Origin: Vallitalea pronyensis
GTDB taxonomy: Bacteria; Bacillota; Clostridia; Lachnospirales; Vallitaleaceae
DNA length: 64,000 nucleotides
NCBI RefSeq assembly: GCF_018141445.1
Contig: NZ_CP058649.1
Location: forward strand, 3,243,001-3,307,000
Direction of reading: 5' to 3'
A program made the translations under genes and the position numbers. Below are positions 27,514 through 36,119 of the stretch, in pieces. The notes below the pieces were generated by a model. That model had not been told where the DNA came from, searched no databases, and was given only the letters and a program-made list of their open reading frames with translations. How positions within the stretch are numbered: position 1 is the stretch's first letter; each line of letters begins with the position of its first letter.

Positions 27514-29424
27514 ATGACAAAAGATTATTTGCCGATTAATAAACAAGGTATGCACAATAGAGGATGGGAACACGTTGACTTTGCTTTAATTAGTGGGGAC
27601 GCTTATGTAGACCATCCATCCTTTGGTGTAGCCATTATTAGTAGATATCTGGAAGCACAAGGGTTTACAGTAGGTATCATTCCTCAACCCAGATGGGATA
27701 CAACAGAGGATATTATGGTTTTTGGTCGACCAAGATTAGGATTTCTGGTAACGGCTGGCAACATTGACTCCATGGTTAATCATTATTCAGTGGCTAAAAA
27801 AAGAAGAAAAAAAGATGCGTACACACCAGGTGGGGTTATTGGTAAAAGGCCTGATCGTGCAACCATCGTCTATGCTAATCTTATCCGTAGAGCCTACAAG
27901 GATGTGCCCATTATACTTGGTGGTATTGAGGCCAGCTTAAGGCGTATGGCACATTATGATTATTGGAGTAATAAAGTAAAACGATCCATCCTACTGGATT
28001 CACAGGCGAATCTTCTTGTGTATGGTATGGGTGAAAGGGCTATCATTGAGGTAGCAGAAGCTTTAGATAGTGGGATAGATGTTCAGGATATTACCTACAT
28101 TAATGGAACAGTATACAAAGCTAAGAATATGGAAGATGTTTACGACTATGTACAGTTACCAACCTACCAAGACATAACGGCACATAGGAAAAAATATGCA
28201 GAGAGTTTCATGATGCAACATAAGAACACAGAATATCATGGGGGTATACGATTAGTTGAAGGTTATAAGGATAATGAATTTGTTGTTCAGAATCCACCGG
28301 CTAAACCACTCACCCAATCGGAAATGGACAGTATCTATGCCCTTCCTTACATGAGAAACTATCACCCTGTATATGAAAAAGAGGGTGGTATTCCAGCTAT
28401 CATGGAAGTAAAACATAGTATCATCAGTAATCGAGGTTGTTTTGGAGGATGTAATTTCTGTGCTTTAACGTTCCATCAAGGACGTGTTGTACAGGCAAGA
28501 AGTCATAAATCCATTATCAATGAAGCAGATGCTATCATATGGGATAAAGATTTTAAGGGTTACATTCATGACGTGGGCGGTCCTACTGCTAATTTCCGTC
28601 ATGCAGCTTGTGATAAACAATTGAAGCATGGCGCATGCAAACATAAGCAGTGTCTTTTTCCAGAACCTTGTAGTCAGTTGAAGATTGATCATACAGATTA
28701 TTTGGCGTTACTAAGAAAACTAAGAGGTTTGGCAAAAGTAAAAAAAGTGTTCGTACGTTCCGGCATACGATTTGATTATTTGATTCATGATAAAGATGCC
28801 ACTTTTTTTAAAGAACTGGTAGAGCATCATGTAAGTGGACAATTAAAAGTTGCTCCAGAACATGTCTCTGACAAAGTATTGGACAAGATGGGAAAACCCC
28901 ATGCAGGTGTCTATCATCGTTTTGTGGATCAATATCACCGGATTAATCGACAGTTAGATAAAAAGCAATTTTTAGTGCCCTACTTAATGTCCAGTCATCC
29001 TGGGTCAGATTTAGATGCGGCAATAGAGTTGGCATTATATTTACGTGATTTAGGTTATATGCCTGAGCAGGTACAAGATTTTTATCCAACACCATCCACC
29101 CTGTCCACATGTATGTATTATACAGAGCTGGACCCAAGGACCATGGAAAAAATATTTGTACCCAAATCACCACATGACAAAGCCATGCAAAGAGCCCTTA
29201 TACAATACCGTCATCCCAAGAATTATCGCTTGGTTCATGAAGCTCTTATATTGGCCGGCCGCGAAGACCTCATTGGATTTGATAAGGATTGTTTGATTCG
29301 GCCAAAAGGTCATGCCCATCAACAAAGAACCCATGCAAAAAAATATAGTCATGGTCAAAAAGCGAAAACAGCGCCGAAGAAAAAGAAAAAGACCATTCGT
29401 AACGTACACAAAAAGAAAAAGTAA
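27514..29424 (+). CDS. YgiQ/UPF0313-family radical SAM protein
   Basis: 636 residues. The N-terminal B12-binding-like region has [12 protein letters not shown] near the start and '[20 protein letters not shown]' later. The radical SAM cluster motif is [19 protein letters not shown] (CxxxCxxC) near residue 310. The C terminus is very basic (Lys/Arg/His-rich, last 40 residues). The family is widespread but its reaction is unknown. It follows dacF by 31 bases. Confidence 0.92.
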   Translation: MTKDYLPINKQGMHNRGWEHVDFALISGDAYVDHPSFGVAIISRYLEAQGFTVGIIPQPRWDTTEDIMVFGRPRLGFLVTAGNIDSMVNHYSVAKKRRKKDAYTPGGVIGKRPDRATIVYANLIRRAYKDVPIILGGIEASLRRMAHYDYWSNKVKRSILLDSQANLLVYGMGERAIIEVAEALDSGIDVQDITYINGTVYKAKNMEDVYDYVQLPTYQDITAHRKKYAESFMMQHKNTEYHGGIRLVEGYKDNEFVVQNPPAKPLTQSEMDSIYALPYMRNYHPVYEKEGGIPAIMEVKHSIISNRGCFGGCNFCALTFHQGRVVQARSHKSIINEADAIIWDKDFKGYIHDVGGPTANFRHAACDKQLKHGACKHKQCLFPEPCSQLKIDHTDYLALLRKLRGLAKVKKVFVRSGIRFDYLIHDKDATFFKELVEHHVSGQLKVAPEHVSDKVLDKMGKPHAGVYHRFVDQYHRINRQLDKKQFLVPYLMSSHPGSDLDAAIELALYLRDLGYMPEQVQDFYPTPSTLSTCMYYTELDPRTMEKIFVPKSPHDKAMQRALIQYRHPKNYRLVHEALILAGREDLIGFDKDCLIRPKGHAHQQRTHAKKYSHGQKAKTAPKKKKKTIRNVHKKKK

Positions 29425-29440
29425 TGAAGGGATGGATTAT

Positions 29441-30214
29441 ATGAAAAATATTGCCATTGTGACAGGTGCTTCATCGGGACTTGGGCGAGAGTTTGTTAGA
29501 CAAATATGCCGGTCCAAAGTATATATTTTTGACGAAATATGGATAATTGCAAGGCGTAAGGAACGCTTAAAAGCCATAGCGAAGAAATATAAAGAGCATA
29601 CCTTTAGAATATTCACCTATGATTTAGCGTTAAAAGAAGACCTTGAAGATTATAAAGAACTTTTAGAAGAAGAAAACCCAAATGTAAAGTTATTAGTCAA
29701 TAATGCAGGTTTAGGTAAGATTGGACAATTTGACGCCATATCTCTAGAGGAAACCATGAACATGGTGGATGTGAACATGTCTGCACTTACTTATCTAACT
29801 TATGTGACACTAAAGTATATGAAAAAATCTTCAGAGATTATACAGGTTGCCTCATCGGCTGCTTTCTTACCGCAGCCGCAATTTGCCGTTTATGCAGCAA
29901 CGAAATCCTATGTGTTAAGTGTATCACGGGCACTTCATCATGAATTGAAACCAAGAGGGATTCAAGTCATGGCAGTTTGTCCTGGACCAGTAGAAACAGA
30001 ATTTTTCAAAGTAGCTGCTAATAATCAAGTACCAAAATCCTTTAAAAAGTTCTTCTTTGAACCTGCCCATCGGGTTGTTGGACGGGCATTTATGGATGTA
30101 CGAGCAGGTAAAGAGGTATCCATTCAAGGGTTTAGTATGAAAGCTTTGCAAGTGATTGGGAAAATGATACCTCATAGATGGATTTTATCAGGTATGAATG
30201 GAAAATCGTCGTAA
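29441..30214 (+). CDS. Short-chain dehydrogenase/reductase
   Basis: 257 residues from ATG 29441 (GAAGGGATGG upstream; a longer in-frame frame overlapping ygiQ is probably not used). The Rossmann motif is VTGASSGLGREF, followed by NNAGLGKIG, catalytic Ser in ASSAAFLP and YAATKSY (YxxxK). The sequence PGPVETEFF follows. Overall it resembles acyl-reductase/YqjQ-like dehydrogenases. The substrate is unknown. Confidence 0.9.
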   Translation: MKNIAIVTGASSGLGREFVRQICRSKVYIFDEIWIIARRKERLKAIAKKYKEHTFRIFTYDLALKEDLEDYKELLEEENPNVKLLVNNAGLGKIGQFDAISLEETMNMVDVNMSALTYLTYVTLKYMKKSSEIIQVASSAAFLPQPQFAVYAATKSYVLSVSRALHHELKPRGIQVMAVCPGPVETEFFKVAANNQVPKSFKKFFFEPAHRVVGRAFMDVRAGKEVSIQGFSMKALQVIGKMIPHRWILSGMNGKSS

Positions 30215-30255
30215 CATACAGTTGAGTTTGGTTGTTCATCGGGGGATGTGATGAA

Positions 30256-30858
30256 GTGAGATTGGGGAAAAAGAAGAAAAAGATTGGTTATAAGGGGATT
30301 ATGGCCAGTTTAATGGCATTAAGTTTCTTGGTATTTTTTGATATTGATATTAACCATAAGAATGTTAATGTTGCTAAGGAAGTTTTTGAAAGTGCTAGAA
30401 GCATCATTCTGAGTATCACAGAAGATACAAAATATGATGTGGGCATTGTAAGTCGTGTGGTTGATGGTGATACCATTGCTGTAACCATTAATGGTAAAGA
30501 AGAGAAAGTGCGTTTTATCGGTGTGAATACACCTGAATCTGTAGGACGTTATGCTAATAAGCCTCAGCCATATGGTAAGGAAGCCAGTGCTTATACGAAA
30601 GCTCAATTGGATGGGAAAAAGGTTTATCTCCAAAAGGATGTTAGTGATCGTGATAAGTATGGTCGGTTACTGCGTTATGTATGGTTAGGTGAACCGGATA
30701 AGAGTAAGTTAGAAGAGCAGATGTTTAATGCGATTTTAATTAAAGAGGGTTATGGGAATGTGATGACTTATCCGCCGGATGTGAAGTATTCTAAGATTTT
30801 TGTTAGGTTGGAAGAAGGGGCTAGGGAGAATGATAGGGGGTTGTGGGCGCTAGAATGA
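30256..30858 (+). CDS. Thermonuclease-family (SNase-like) nuclease
   Basis: 200 residues from GTG 30256, with GGGGGATG about nine bases upstream. A basic N-terminal stretch and a membrane or signal segment (about residues 15-32) precede the SNase domain (about 68-198). Catalytic residues are visible: VDGDTI (Asp), VRFIGVNTPES (Arg and Glu) and DKYGRLLRYVWL (Arg). It likely acts on DNA or RNA outside the membrane. Monocistronic. Confidence 0.92.
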   Translation: MRLGKKKKKIGYKGIMASLMALSFLVFFDIDINHKNVNVAKEVFESARSIILSITEDTKYDVGIVSRVVDGDTIAVTINGKEEKVRFIGVNTPESVGRYANKPQPYGKEASAYTKAQLDGKKVYLQKDVSDRDKYGRLLRYVWLGEPDKSKLEEQMFNAILIKEGYGNVMTYPPDVKYSKIFVRLEEGARENDRGLWALE

Positions 30859-30952
30859 TATTTAAGTATTATCTGTAGGAAAGTGGAAAACCTTAACGGG
30901 TGTTGGGTAGAATGCTGTAGAAAGTGGAACACCGCTAACGGTAATTGAGTAA

Positions 30953-31056
30953 AACCCTATATCATAATCATATACTCACGTTGCGTTTGTTGCCTTTATT
31001 GGTTTAAAAGGAGGGCAACAAGCCGCAAAGGTCGTTTATGATTATGATATAGGGTT
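30953..31056. repeat. Long palindromic element D
   Basis: A perfect 20-bp inverted repeat AACCCTATATCATAATCATA (30953-30972) and its complement (31037-31056) encloses further pairing (GTTTGTTGCC / GGCAACAAGCC). Outer AAAGTGG (about 30921) and CCACTTTTTT (about 31069) could extend it to about 158 nt. Just upstream, AAAGTGGAAAACCTTAACGG and AAAGTGGAACACCGCTAACGG form an imperfect direct repeat (about 30880 and 30921). It lies between the converging nuclease and hemolysin III genes, so a bidirectional terminator role is plausible. Confidence 0.7.
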
Positions 31057-31152
31057 ATGTTGTTTTTGCCACTTTTTTGCCAGTGAGAAAAACAGGCGAT
31101 TTAAGACGTTGGATTTGTTCTAGTTACCCTACTTAATTAAGGCAAATCGTTT

Positions 31153-31809
31153 TTAGAGATTTGATACCATGATGTAGTTGTACATGAGGATGAAATGGCA
31201 GATGCTGCCGCCTATGACAAAGAGGTGGAAGAGTTCGTGAAAACCAAAGTTTTTGAACTTGAAGTTAGGCCATTTGAGGCCGTAGATGATGCCGCCTAGT
31301 GTATAGATGACGCCGCCGATGAGAAGCCATGTGAAGCCGCCAGAGGGTAGGGCTTCTTTTATTTGCCCGAGTGCTATAACAGCAGTCCAGCCCATAAGGA
31401 TATAAGTAGCTGCGGCAAGCCAACTTGGTGCGTTGATCCAGAATATCTTTGTGAGCACACCAATAACGGCAATGCACCATATGATTGTGAGAAGTGTATA
31501 GCCAAAGCCGTTTCTTAATGGCACAAGACATATGGGTGTGTAGGTTCCAGCGATAAGAACAAAAATCATCATATGATCGATTCTTCTTAAGAGTACACTT
31601 AGTGCTTTTGGCTTATCAATGATATGATAAACAGTACTAGCTGTGTAGAGAAGCACAAGACTTATTCCAAATAGGGAAAAGGATAAGGTATGCCATATGG
31701 TTGCTGTATAATTGGATTTTACAACCAGTGCAACAACGCCAGCTAGAGCTACAATAGCACCTATGAAGTGTGTAAGGGCGCTTACAGGGTCTTTAATGGT
31801 TAGTTTCAT
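31153..31809 (-). CDS. Hemolysin III family (TrhA/PAQR-like) membrane protein
   Basis: 218 residues with seven hydrophobic helices. The family motifs are DPVSALTHFIGAIVALAG at the N terminus, STVYHIID, and HELFHLFVIGGSICHF near the C terminus, whose His residues form the putative zinc site. Despite the name, these proteins are linked to membrane-fluidity homeostasis. GGAGGAT precedes the start on the minus strand. It stands alone, convergent with the nuclease gene. Confidence 0.93.
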   Translation of the reverse strand: MKLTIKDPVSALTHFIGAIVALAGVVALVVKSNYTATIWHTLSFSLFGISLVLLYTASTVYHIIDKPKALSVLLRRIDHMMIFVLIAGTYTPICLVPLRNGFGYTLLTIIWCIAVIGVLTKIFWINAPSWLAAATYILMGWTAVIALGQIKEALPSGGFTWLLIGGVIYTLGGIIYGLKWPNFKFKNFGFHELFHLFVIGGSICHFILMYNYIMVSNL

Positions 31810-32136
31810 GAATATCCTCCTTTTGATGGCACTTAAAAAATATTATATTGGTAAAAATTCACTGGATAGTTTTAAAGTAATGTGTATAATCGTTATATGT
31901 AGTTATTAAAACTATGTACAACAATATAAACATCATATCATAGAGCATGAAATCTTTCAAGGGGTGATAACACGATTCTTAAGATAAATTATTCATGATC
32001 ATTCTATATGATTTTAATGCAATATACTTGTAAAAATTAGCAGGTTAAAATATACTAAAATTATGGCTTATCATATACTAAAAGTAGTTATCAGTGATAT
32101 GAAAATAATTTTTATTTGATAGTTAGGGGGATGTAC
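31810..32136. other. Divergent intergenic region, hemolysin III / dehydrogenase
   Basis: About 330 AT-rich bases between divergent genes. A TATAAT lies on each strand near 31840 (minus) and 31882 (plus). Near the dehydrogenase the sequence ATATACTAAAA occurs twice (about 32050 and 32073, 23 bases apart), a possible operator. Nothing else is seen. Confidence 0.35.
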
Positions 32137-32937
32137 ATGAATAACCATGTGAAAAATATCGTTATTACAGGTAGTTCTAGAGGCATCGGTTTTGGACTTG
32201 CAACTTATTTCTTAGAGCAGGGTATGAACGTTGTGGTTGTAGGGTCAACGGAAGAATCAACAGCTCGTGCCGTTGATAAGCTAGAGAAACGTTTTAATGG
32301 GCAGGTATTTGGTGTTGCTTGTCATGTGGCAGACTATGAGCAGGTGAAGCGGCTTGGACGTATGGCGAAAGAACATTTGGGCACCATAGATATATGGATT
32401 AATAATGCAGGTGTTACACAGCCTGCTGTGAAACTTCACGAACTTTCTAATAAAGCGGTTAAACATATTATTGATGTGAATGTATACGGTGTTATTAATG
32501 GGTCAAAGGTTGCAGTAGAACTCATGTTACATCAAGGGTATGGTTCTATTTACAATATGGAAGGTCTTGGTAGTGATGGTCGTGTTGTTGTAAATTACGG
32601 TTACTACGGGACAACCAAACGGATGGTTAGATATTTTACGAAAGTTCTGGCAAAAGAACAAGAAGGTACTGGTCTTCTAATTGGTAGACTAAGCCCAGGT
32701 ATGGTCATAACCGATCTTTTGTTAAATGACATAGAAAAGTCCTCAAATAAAGAAAAAACAATGAAGATATTTCGTATTCTAGCAGATAGCGTTCAAGATG
32801 TAGCCCCTTATTTAGGAAAAAGGATTTTAAAGAATAGGAAGAATGGAAGCTATATTGCATGGCTCACAACACCAAAGATATTTTATCGCTTTATAACTGC
32901 TGGTTTTATAAAAAGAGACCCATTTGAAGAAAAGTAG
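32137..32937 (+). CDS. Short-chain dehydrogenase/reductase
   Basis: 266 residues from ATG 32137, supported by AGGGGG six bases upstream. The NAD(P)-binding loop is VITGSSRGIGFG, followed by NNAGVTQPA and an active site YYGTTKR (YxxxK), with NMEG where many relatives have a Ser motif. The C terminus ends in a basic KRDPFEEK. The substrate is unknown. It stands alone upstream of the T-box region. Confidence 0.87.
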   Translation: MNNHVKNIVITGSSRGIGFGLATYFLEQGMNVVVVGSTEESTARAVDKLEKRFNGQVFGVACHVADYEQVKRLGRMAKEHLGTIDIWINNAGVTQPAVKLHELSNKAVKHIIDVNVYGVINGSKVAVELMLHQGYGSIYNMEGLGSDGRVVVNYGYYGTTKRMVRYFTKVLAKEQEGTGLLIGRLSPGMVITDLLLNDIEKSSNKEKTMKIFRILADSVQDVAPYLGKRILKNRKNGSYIAWLTTPKIFYRFITAGFIKRDPFEEK

Positions 32938-32980
32938 GCTTATGATGTTGTGAATTGGAAACTATGACTATCAAAAAAGC

Positions 32981-33008
32981 TTGACATCTATGAAATATTG
33001 CTTATAAT
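32981..33008 (+). promoter_or_regulatory. Sigma-A promoter of the T-box transcript
   Basis: Consensus TTGACA (32981-32986) and TATAAT (33003-33008) with a 16-base spacer, directly upstream of the T-box leader. Confidence 0.85.
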
Positions 33009-33025
33009 AGAGTATAAATTTATAA

Positions 33026-33340
33026 CCCTTAAAGACGAAGAAAAGAAGAGTAGATAAGGTAGATGGATACAGAGAGCCCTGGAAATAGTTTTCCATATGC
33101 TGAGAATGGGTAACATTGAACTTATCGAACATGGTCTTGGAGTTGCGCACCGATACGAATGTTTAGGCTGCGACGGGGTCGCCCGTTATAGCGATAGAGT
33201 ATAACTGAGGTCATTTCCTGAGCGTACTTGATAAGGTTTGTATTGTGAGATACAAACGAACTGGGGTGGTACCACGATGCCTATTGCCTATATGCACTCG
33301 TCCCCGGAATGAATGAATTCCGGGAGGTGAGTGCTTTTTT
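33026..33340 (+). promoter_or_regulatory. T-box riboswitch (tRNA-Met specific, predicted)
   Basis: The leader has AGTAGATAAG near 33050 pairing with CTTATC (33121-33126), followed by GAAC and an ATG at 33131-33133, where the specifier codon is expected. This fits Met. The conserved T-box TGGTACCACG spans 33267-33276. Its UGGU would pair with the ACCA end of a tRNA carrying A73, as tRNA-Met does. A terminator (33294-33334, CCCGGAATT stem) ends in six T residues. Uncharged tRNA should promote antitermination and expression of the downstream synthetase gene. Confidence 0.93.
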
Positions 33341-33401
33341 AATGTTTTTTTTTACGAGTATCATATAAACTTATTAAAAAATTAAGAAAAGAGGTAGGCA
33401 T

Positions 33402-35045
33402 ATGCATGTATTAATTGGAGGCGCATGGGTATATGCTAATGGCTCAATACACGTTGGCCATGTAGCAGCCCTTATAGCAGGAGATGTTATCGCACGTTAT
33501 TATCGACAAAAAGGTGATCAGGTGTGTTACGTGTCAGGGAGTGACTGTCATGGGACACCTATTACATTAAAGGCAAAGGAAGAAAATAAATCACCAGAAG
33601 ACATTGCAGAGTATTATCATAGGGAGTTTGTTACATGTTTTAATGGATTAGGATTTTCCTATGATCACTATGGAAAAACAACCAGTCAAAACCATAAAAC
33701 ATTTGTTTCAGATTTCCATAAAACGCTATATAAAAATAAAGAAGCCATTATTGAAAAAGAGGTTGAGCAAGCTTATTGTGAAGATTGCCATAAGTTTTTA
33801 CCCGATCGCTATGTAGAAGGCAAATGTCCTATATGTGGAGAAGACACCCGAGGTGATCAATGTGACGCATGTGGAAGCGTGATAGAACCCGAGAGCCTTC
33901 AGGAGGCGTCATGTGCAATCTGTGGTAAAAGGATATCCCTCAAGAAAACCAATCATCTGTACTTGAAATTATCCCATGATGAACAACAGTTAAGAGAACT
34001 GGTAAATAAGAAGGGGCATTATTGGCGTGATAACGCTGTATCATTTACCAATAGATATTTGAATGAAGGATTAAGAGATAGAGCATTAACAAGGGATATT
34101 AGTTGGGGTATTCATGTACCAAGACAAGGTTACGAAGAAAAGAGAATCTATATATGGGCAGAAAATATTTTAGGTTATCTATCTGCCACATGGGCTATGG
34201 ATCAAGGCAAAACATTTGAACAGTATTGGAAGAATGATAGTGCTAGGCATTACTATATTCATGGGAAAGATAATATACCTTTTCATTCCATTATTTTACC
34301 AGGTTTACTATTAGCTCAGGGTGAAGCCTATCATTTACCAGATTATATCATTTCCAGTGAATATTTAACATTGGAACATCGTAAAATATCAACCAGTAAA
34401 AACTATGCTGTATGGGTGAAAGATTTGTTAGAACGATACGACCCTGATTCTATTCGGTATTTTCTCATCACAAATGCGCCGGAAAAAAGAGATACGGATT
34501 TTTCTTTTAGAGAATTCATTAAACGGCATAACGGTGAATTATTAGGAGCCTATGGGAATTTTGTTCATCGTTCCTTGGTCTTTATTGTTAAGTATTTTGA
34601 TGCTTGTGTACCAAGAGGTGAAATGGATCAACAGATTAATGATGATCTAAAAGGTCTCTATAACCAAGTAAGTGCGCTTATAGAAAATGGTTGCATGAAA
34701 GAGAGTTTGGATACCCTCTTTTCTTACATCAGAAAAGCAAATAAGTATTTTGACGACAAGAAGCCATGGGAGACAAGAACCCTGAATGTAAGGGCATGCC
34801 AAGAAACATTATATAATTGTGTGCAAATCATTGCTAATCTTGCTACCTTATTACAACCATTTATACCTTTTTCATCAGATAAGGTTCTAAGCATCTTTCA
34901 ACTAAACAGTCGTTGGGAAATGAAAACCGTTGAAGGGGGTTACCCCATTGAAGAGCCAGAAATATTATTTGAAAGGATAGATAAGAAAGTCATTGAACAA
35001 GAAAATCAAAGATTAGGTATAAAGAGTCAAAAAAGCAGCAGTTAA
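33402..35045 (+). CDS. metG: Methionyl-tRNA synthetase, archaeal-like zinc-rich type
   Basis: 547 residues. The class I HIGH motif appears as HVGH (about residue 17-20) and the KMSKS loop as KISTS (about 330). Four Cys pairs (CEDC, CPIC, CDAC, CAIC between about 126 and 185) form a two-knuckle zinc insertion. The SYDHYGKTTSQNH and YIWAENILGYLSATW stretches are MetRS-like. The common C-terminal tRNA-binding domain (EMAP/Trbp111) is missing. T-box control by tRNA-Met agrees with the call. It may be a second, acquired MetRS (inference). The stop lies 2 bases from a convergent araC stop. Confidence 0.88.
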   Translation: MHVLIGGAWVYANGSIHVGHVAALIAGDVIARYYRQKGDQVCYVSGSDCHGTPITLKAKEENKSPEDIAEYYHREFVTCFNGLGFSYDHYGKTTSQNHKTFVSDFHKTLYKNKEAIIEKEVEQAYCEDCHKFLPDRYVEGKCPICGEDTRGDQCDACGSVIEPESLQEASCAICGKRISLKKTNHLYLKLSHDEQQLRELVNKKGHYWRDNAVSFTNRYLNEGLRDRALTRDISWGIHVPRQGYEEKRIYIWAENILGYLSATWAMDQGKTFEQYWKNDSARHYYIHGKDNIPFHSIILPGLLLAQGEAYHLPDYIISSEYLTLEHRKISTSKNYAVWVKDLLERYDPDSIRYFLITNAPEKRDTDFSFREFIKRHNGELLGAYGNFVHRSLVFIVKYFDACVPRGEMDQQINDDLKGLYNQVSALIENGCMKESLDTLFSYIRKANKYFDDKKPWETRTLNVRACQETLYNCVQIIANLATLLQPFIPFSSDKVLSIFQLNSRWEMKTVEGGYPIEEPEILFERIDKKVIEQENQRLGIKSQKSSS

Positions 35046-35047
35046 CA

Positions 35048-35956
35048 CTAAAACAGATGCTGATTATATGCTCTGTATTTTCCCGGTGTCATGTGTTCGT
35101 TTTTCTTAAACAAGGTATAAAAATAAGTTTCATTTTTAAAGCCACAAGACCAAGCAACATCAAAGATGGGGTTATTTGTGGTCATGAGCATCTTCTTTGC
35201 ATGAAATAACCGAATTTGAATCAGGTAATCAATAGGGCTTTTACCAACTATTTTCTTGAATTGACGACAGAAAAAGTCTGGATTATAACCTGCAATTTCA
35301 GCTAATTCCTTGAGTTCAATTTTACGATGAAAATGCTGGTCCATAAATTGTTTTGCATGAAATATACCTTTATATTTATGCTCTAAGGAATAATGGGTGC
35401 TTAAGCTATTTACAGACTTTTTCATTTCTTTATTAATGGTATATAAGATATTGTAGAGAATGGCTTTTGCATAAAATTGAAAATCTTTTTTCTGCCGAAT
35501 ATAATGATCTAAACATGTATTAAAAAGCCTTTTGAAATAGTCCAGATCATGAATTTTTATTCGAGAGGGTAACTGTTCTAATAATTGAAAATGATTACCT
35601 CTTTTATCTATATGATTCAGAAAATCATCTGTAGCATTTTGGTAGAAGGGTTGTTCATATTCTTGAACAAAAGATGTATCATATACACTATCAAAGATGA
35701 TATAGTTACAACCATAGGCAGATACACCTTGTACAATCATACCTGGTTTTCTAATAAACAAATCGCCTATATGAATCGTTTGCGTATCACCATCGGTAAT
35801 CATATAGCCTTCATCAACGGTATTCATAAGCTCGAACTCATACCAGCGAACAACCCTTTTACCATATTGGGTTCCTTTTGGAGGACAGGTATGCATATCC
35901 AATAGACCACTGACAATGACATAAGGATTAAAGTGAGCGTAGCCCTCTTGAGTCAT
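35048..35956 (-). CDS. AraC-family transcriptional regulator
   Basis: 302 residues. The N-terminal cupin-like ligand domain spans about 1-150. The C-terminal AraC/XylS double helix-turn-helix spans about 195-300, with IELKELAEIAGYNPDFFCRQ and 'NPIFDVAWSCGFKNETYFYT' then LFKKNEHMTPGKYR. It is divergent from the URO-D-like gene at 36120, which is its likely target. The ligand is unknown. The GGGTG-type ribosome site is on the minus strand near 35970. Confidence 0.92.
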   Translation of the reverse strand: MTQEGYAHFNPYVIVSGLLDMHTCPPKGTQYGKRVVRWYEFELMNTVDEGYMITDGDTQTIHIGDLFIRKPGMIVQGVSAYGCNYIIFDSVYDTSFVQEYEQPFYQNATDDFLNHIDKRGNHFQLLEQLPSRIKIHDLDYFKRLFNTCLDHYIRQKKDFQFYAKAILYNILYTINKEMKKSVNSLSTHYSLEHKYKGIFHAKQFMDQHFHRKIELKELAEIAGYNPDFFCRQFKKIVGKSPIDYLIQIRLFHAKKMLMTTNNPIFDVAWSCGFKNETYFYTLFKKNEHMTPGKYRAYNQHLF

Positions 35957-35996
35957 GGTAAAACACCCTTTCTCTTAAAAATGTAATGGATAATAG

Positions 35997-36086
35997 ATGT
36001 CAATATAATTTAGTTTCTAATCAAGATTGTTTATTATATTCTCTAATATAAGGATATATAATAGGGACATATATGTCAATATAATT
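35997..36086. promoter_or_regulatory. Two 14-bp direct repeats in the araC / URO-D intergenic region
   Basis: ATGTCAATATAATT occurs exactly at 35997-36010 and 36073-36086, 76 bases apart, between the divergent genes. Such repeats are candidate AraC operator half-sites. The second copy lies close upstream of the URO-D-like start, where transcription should begin. Confidence 0.4.
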
Positions 36087-36119
36087 AATTAATTAATGAA
36101 GAGTAGGAGTGTTACATAT

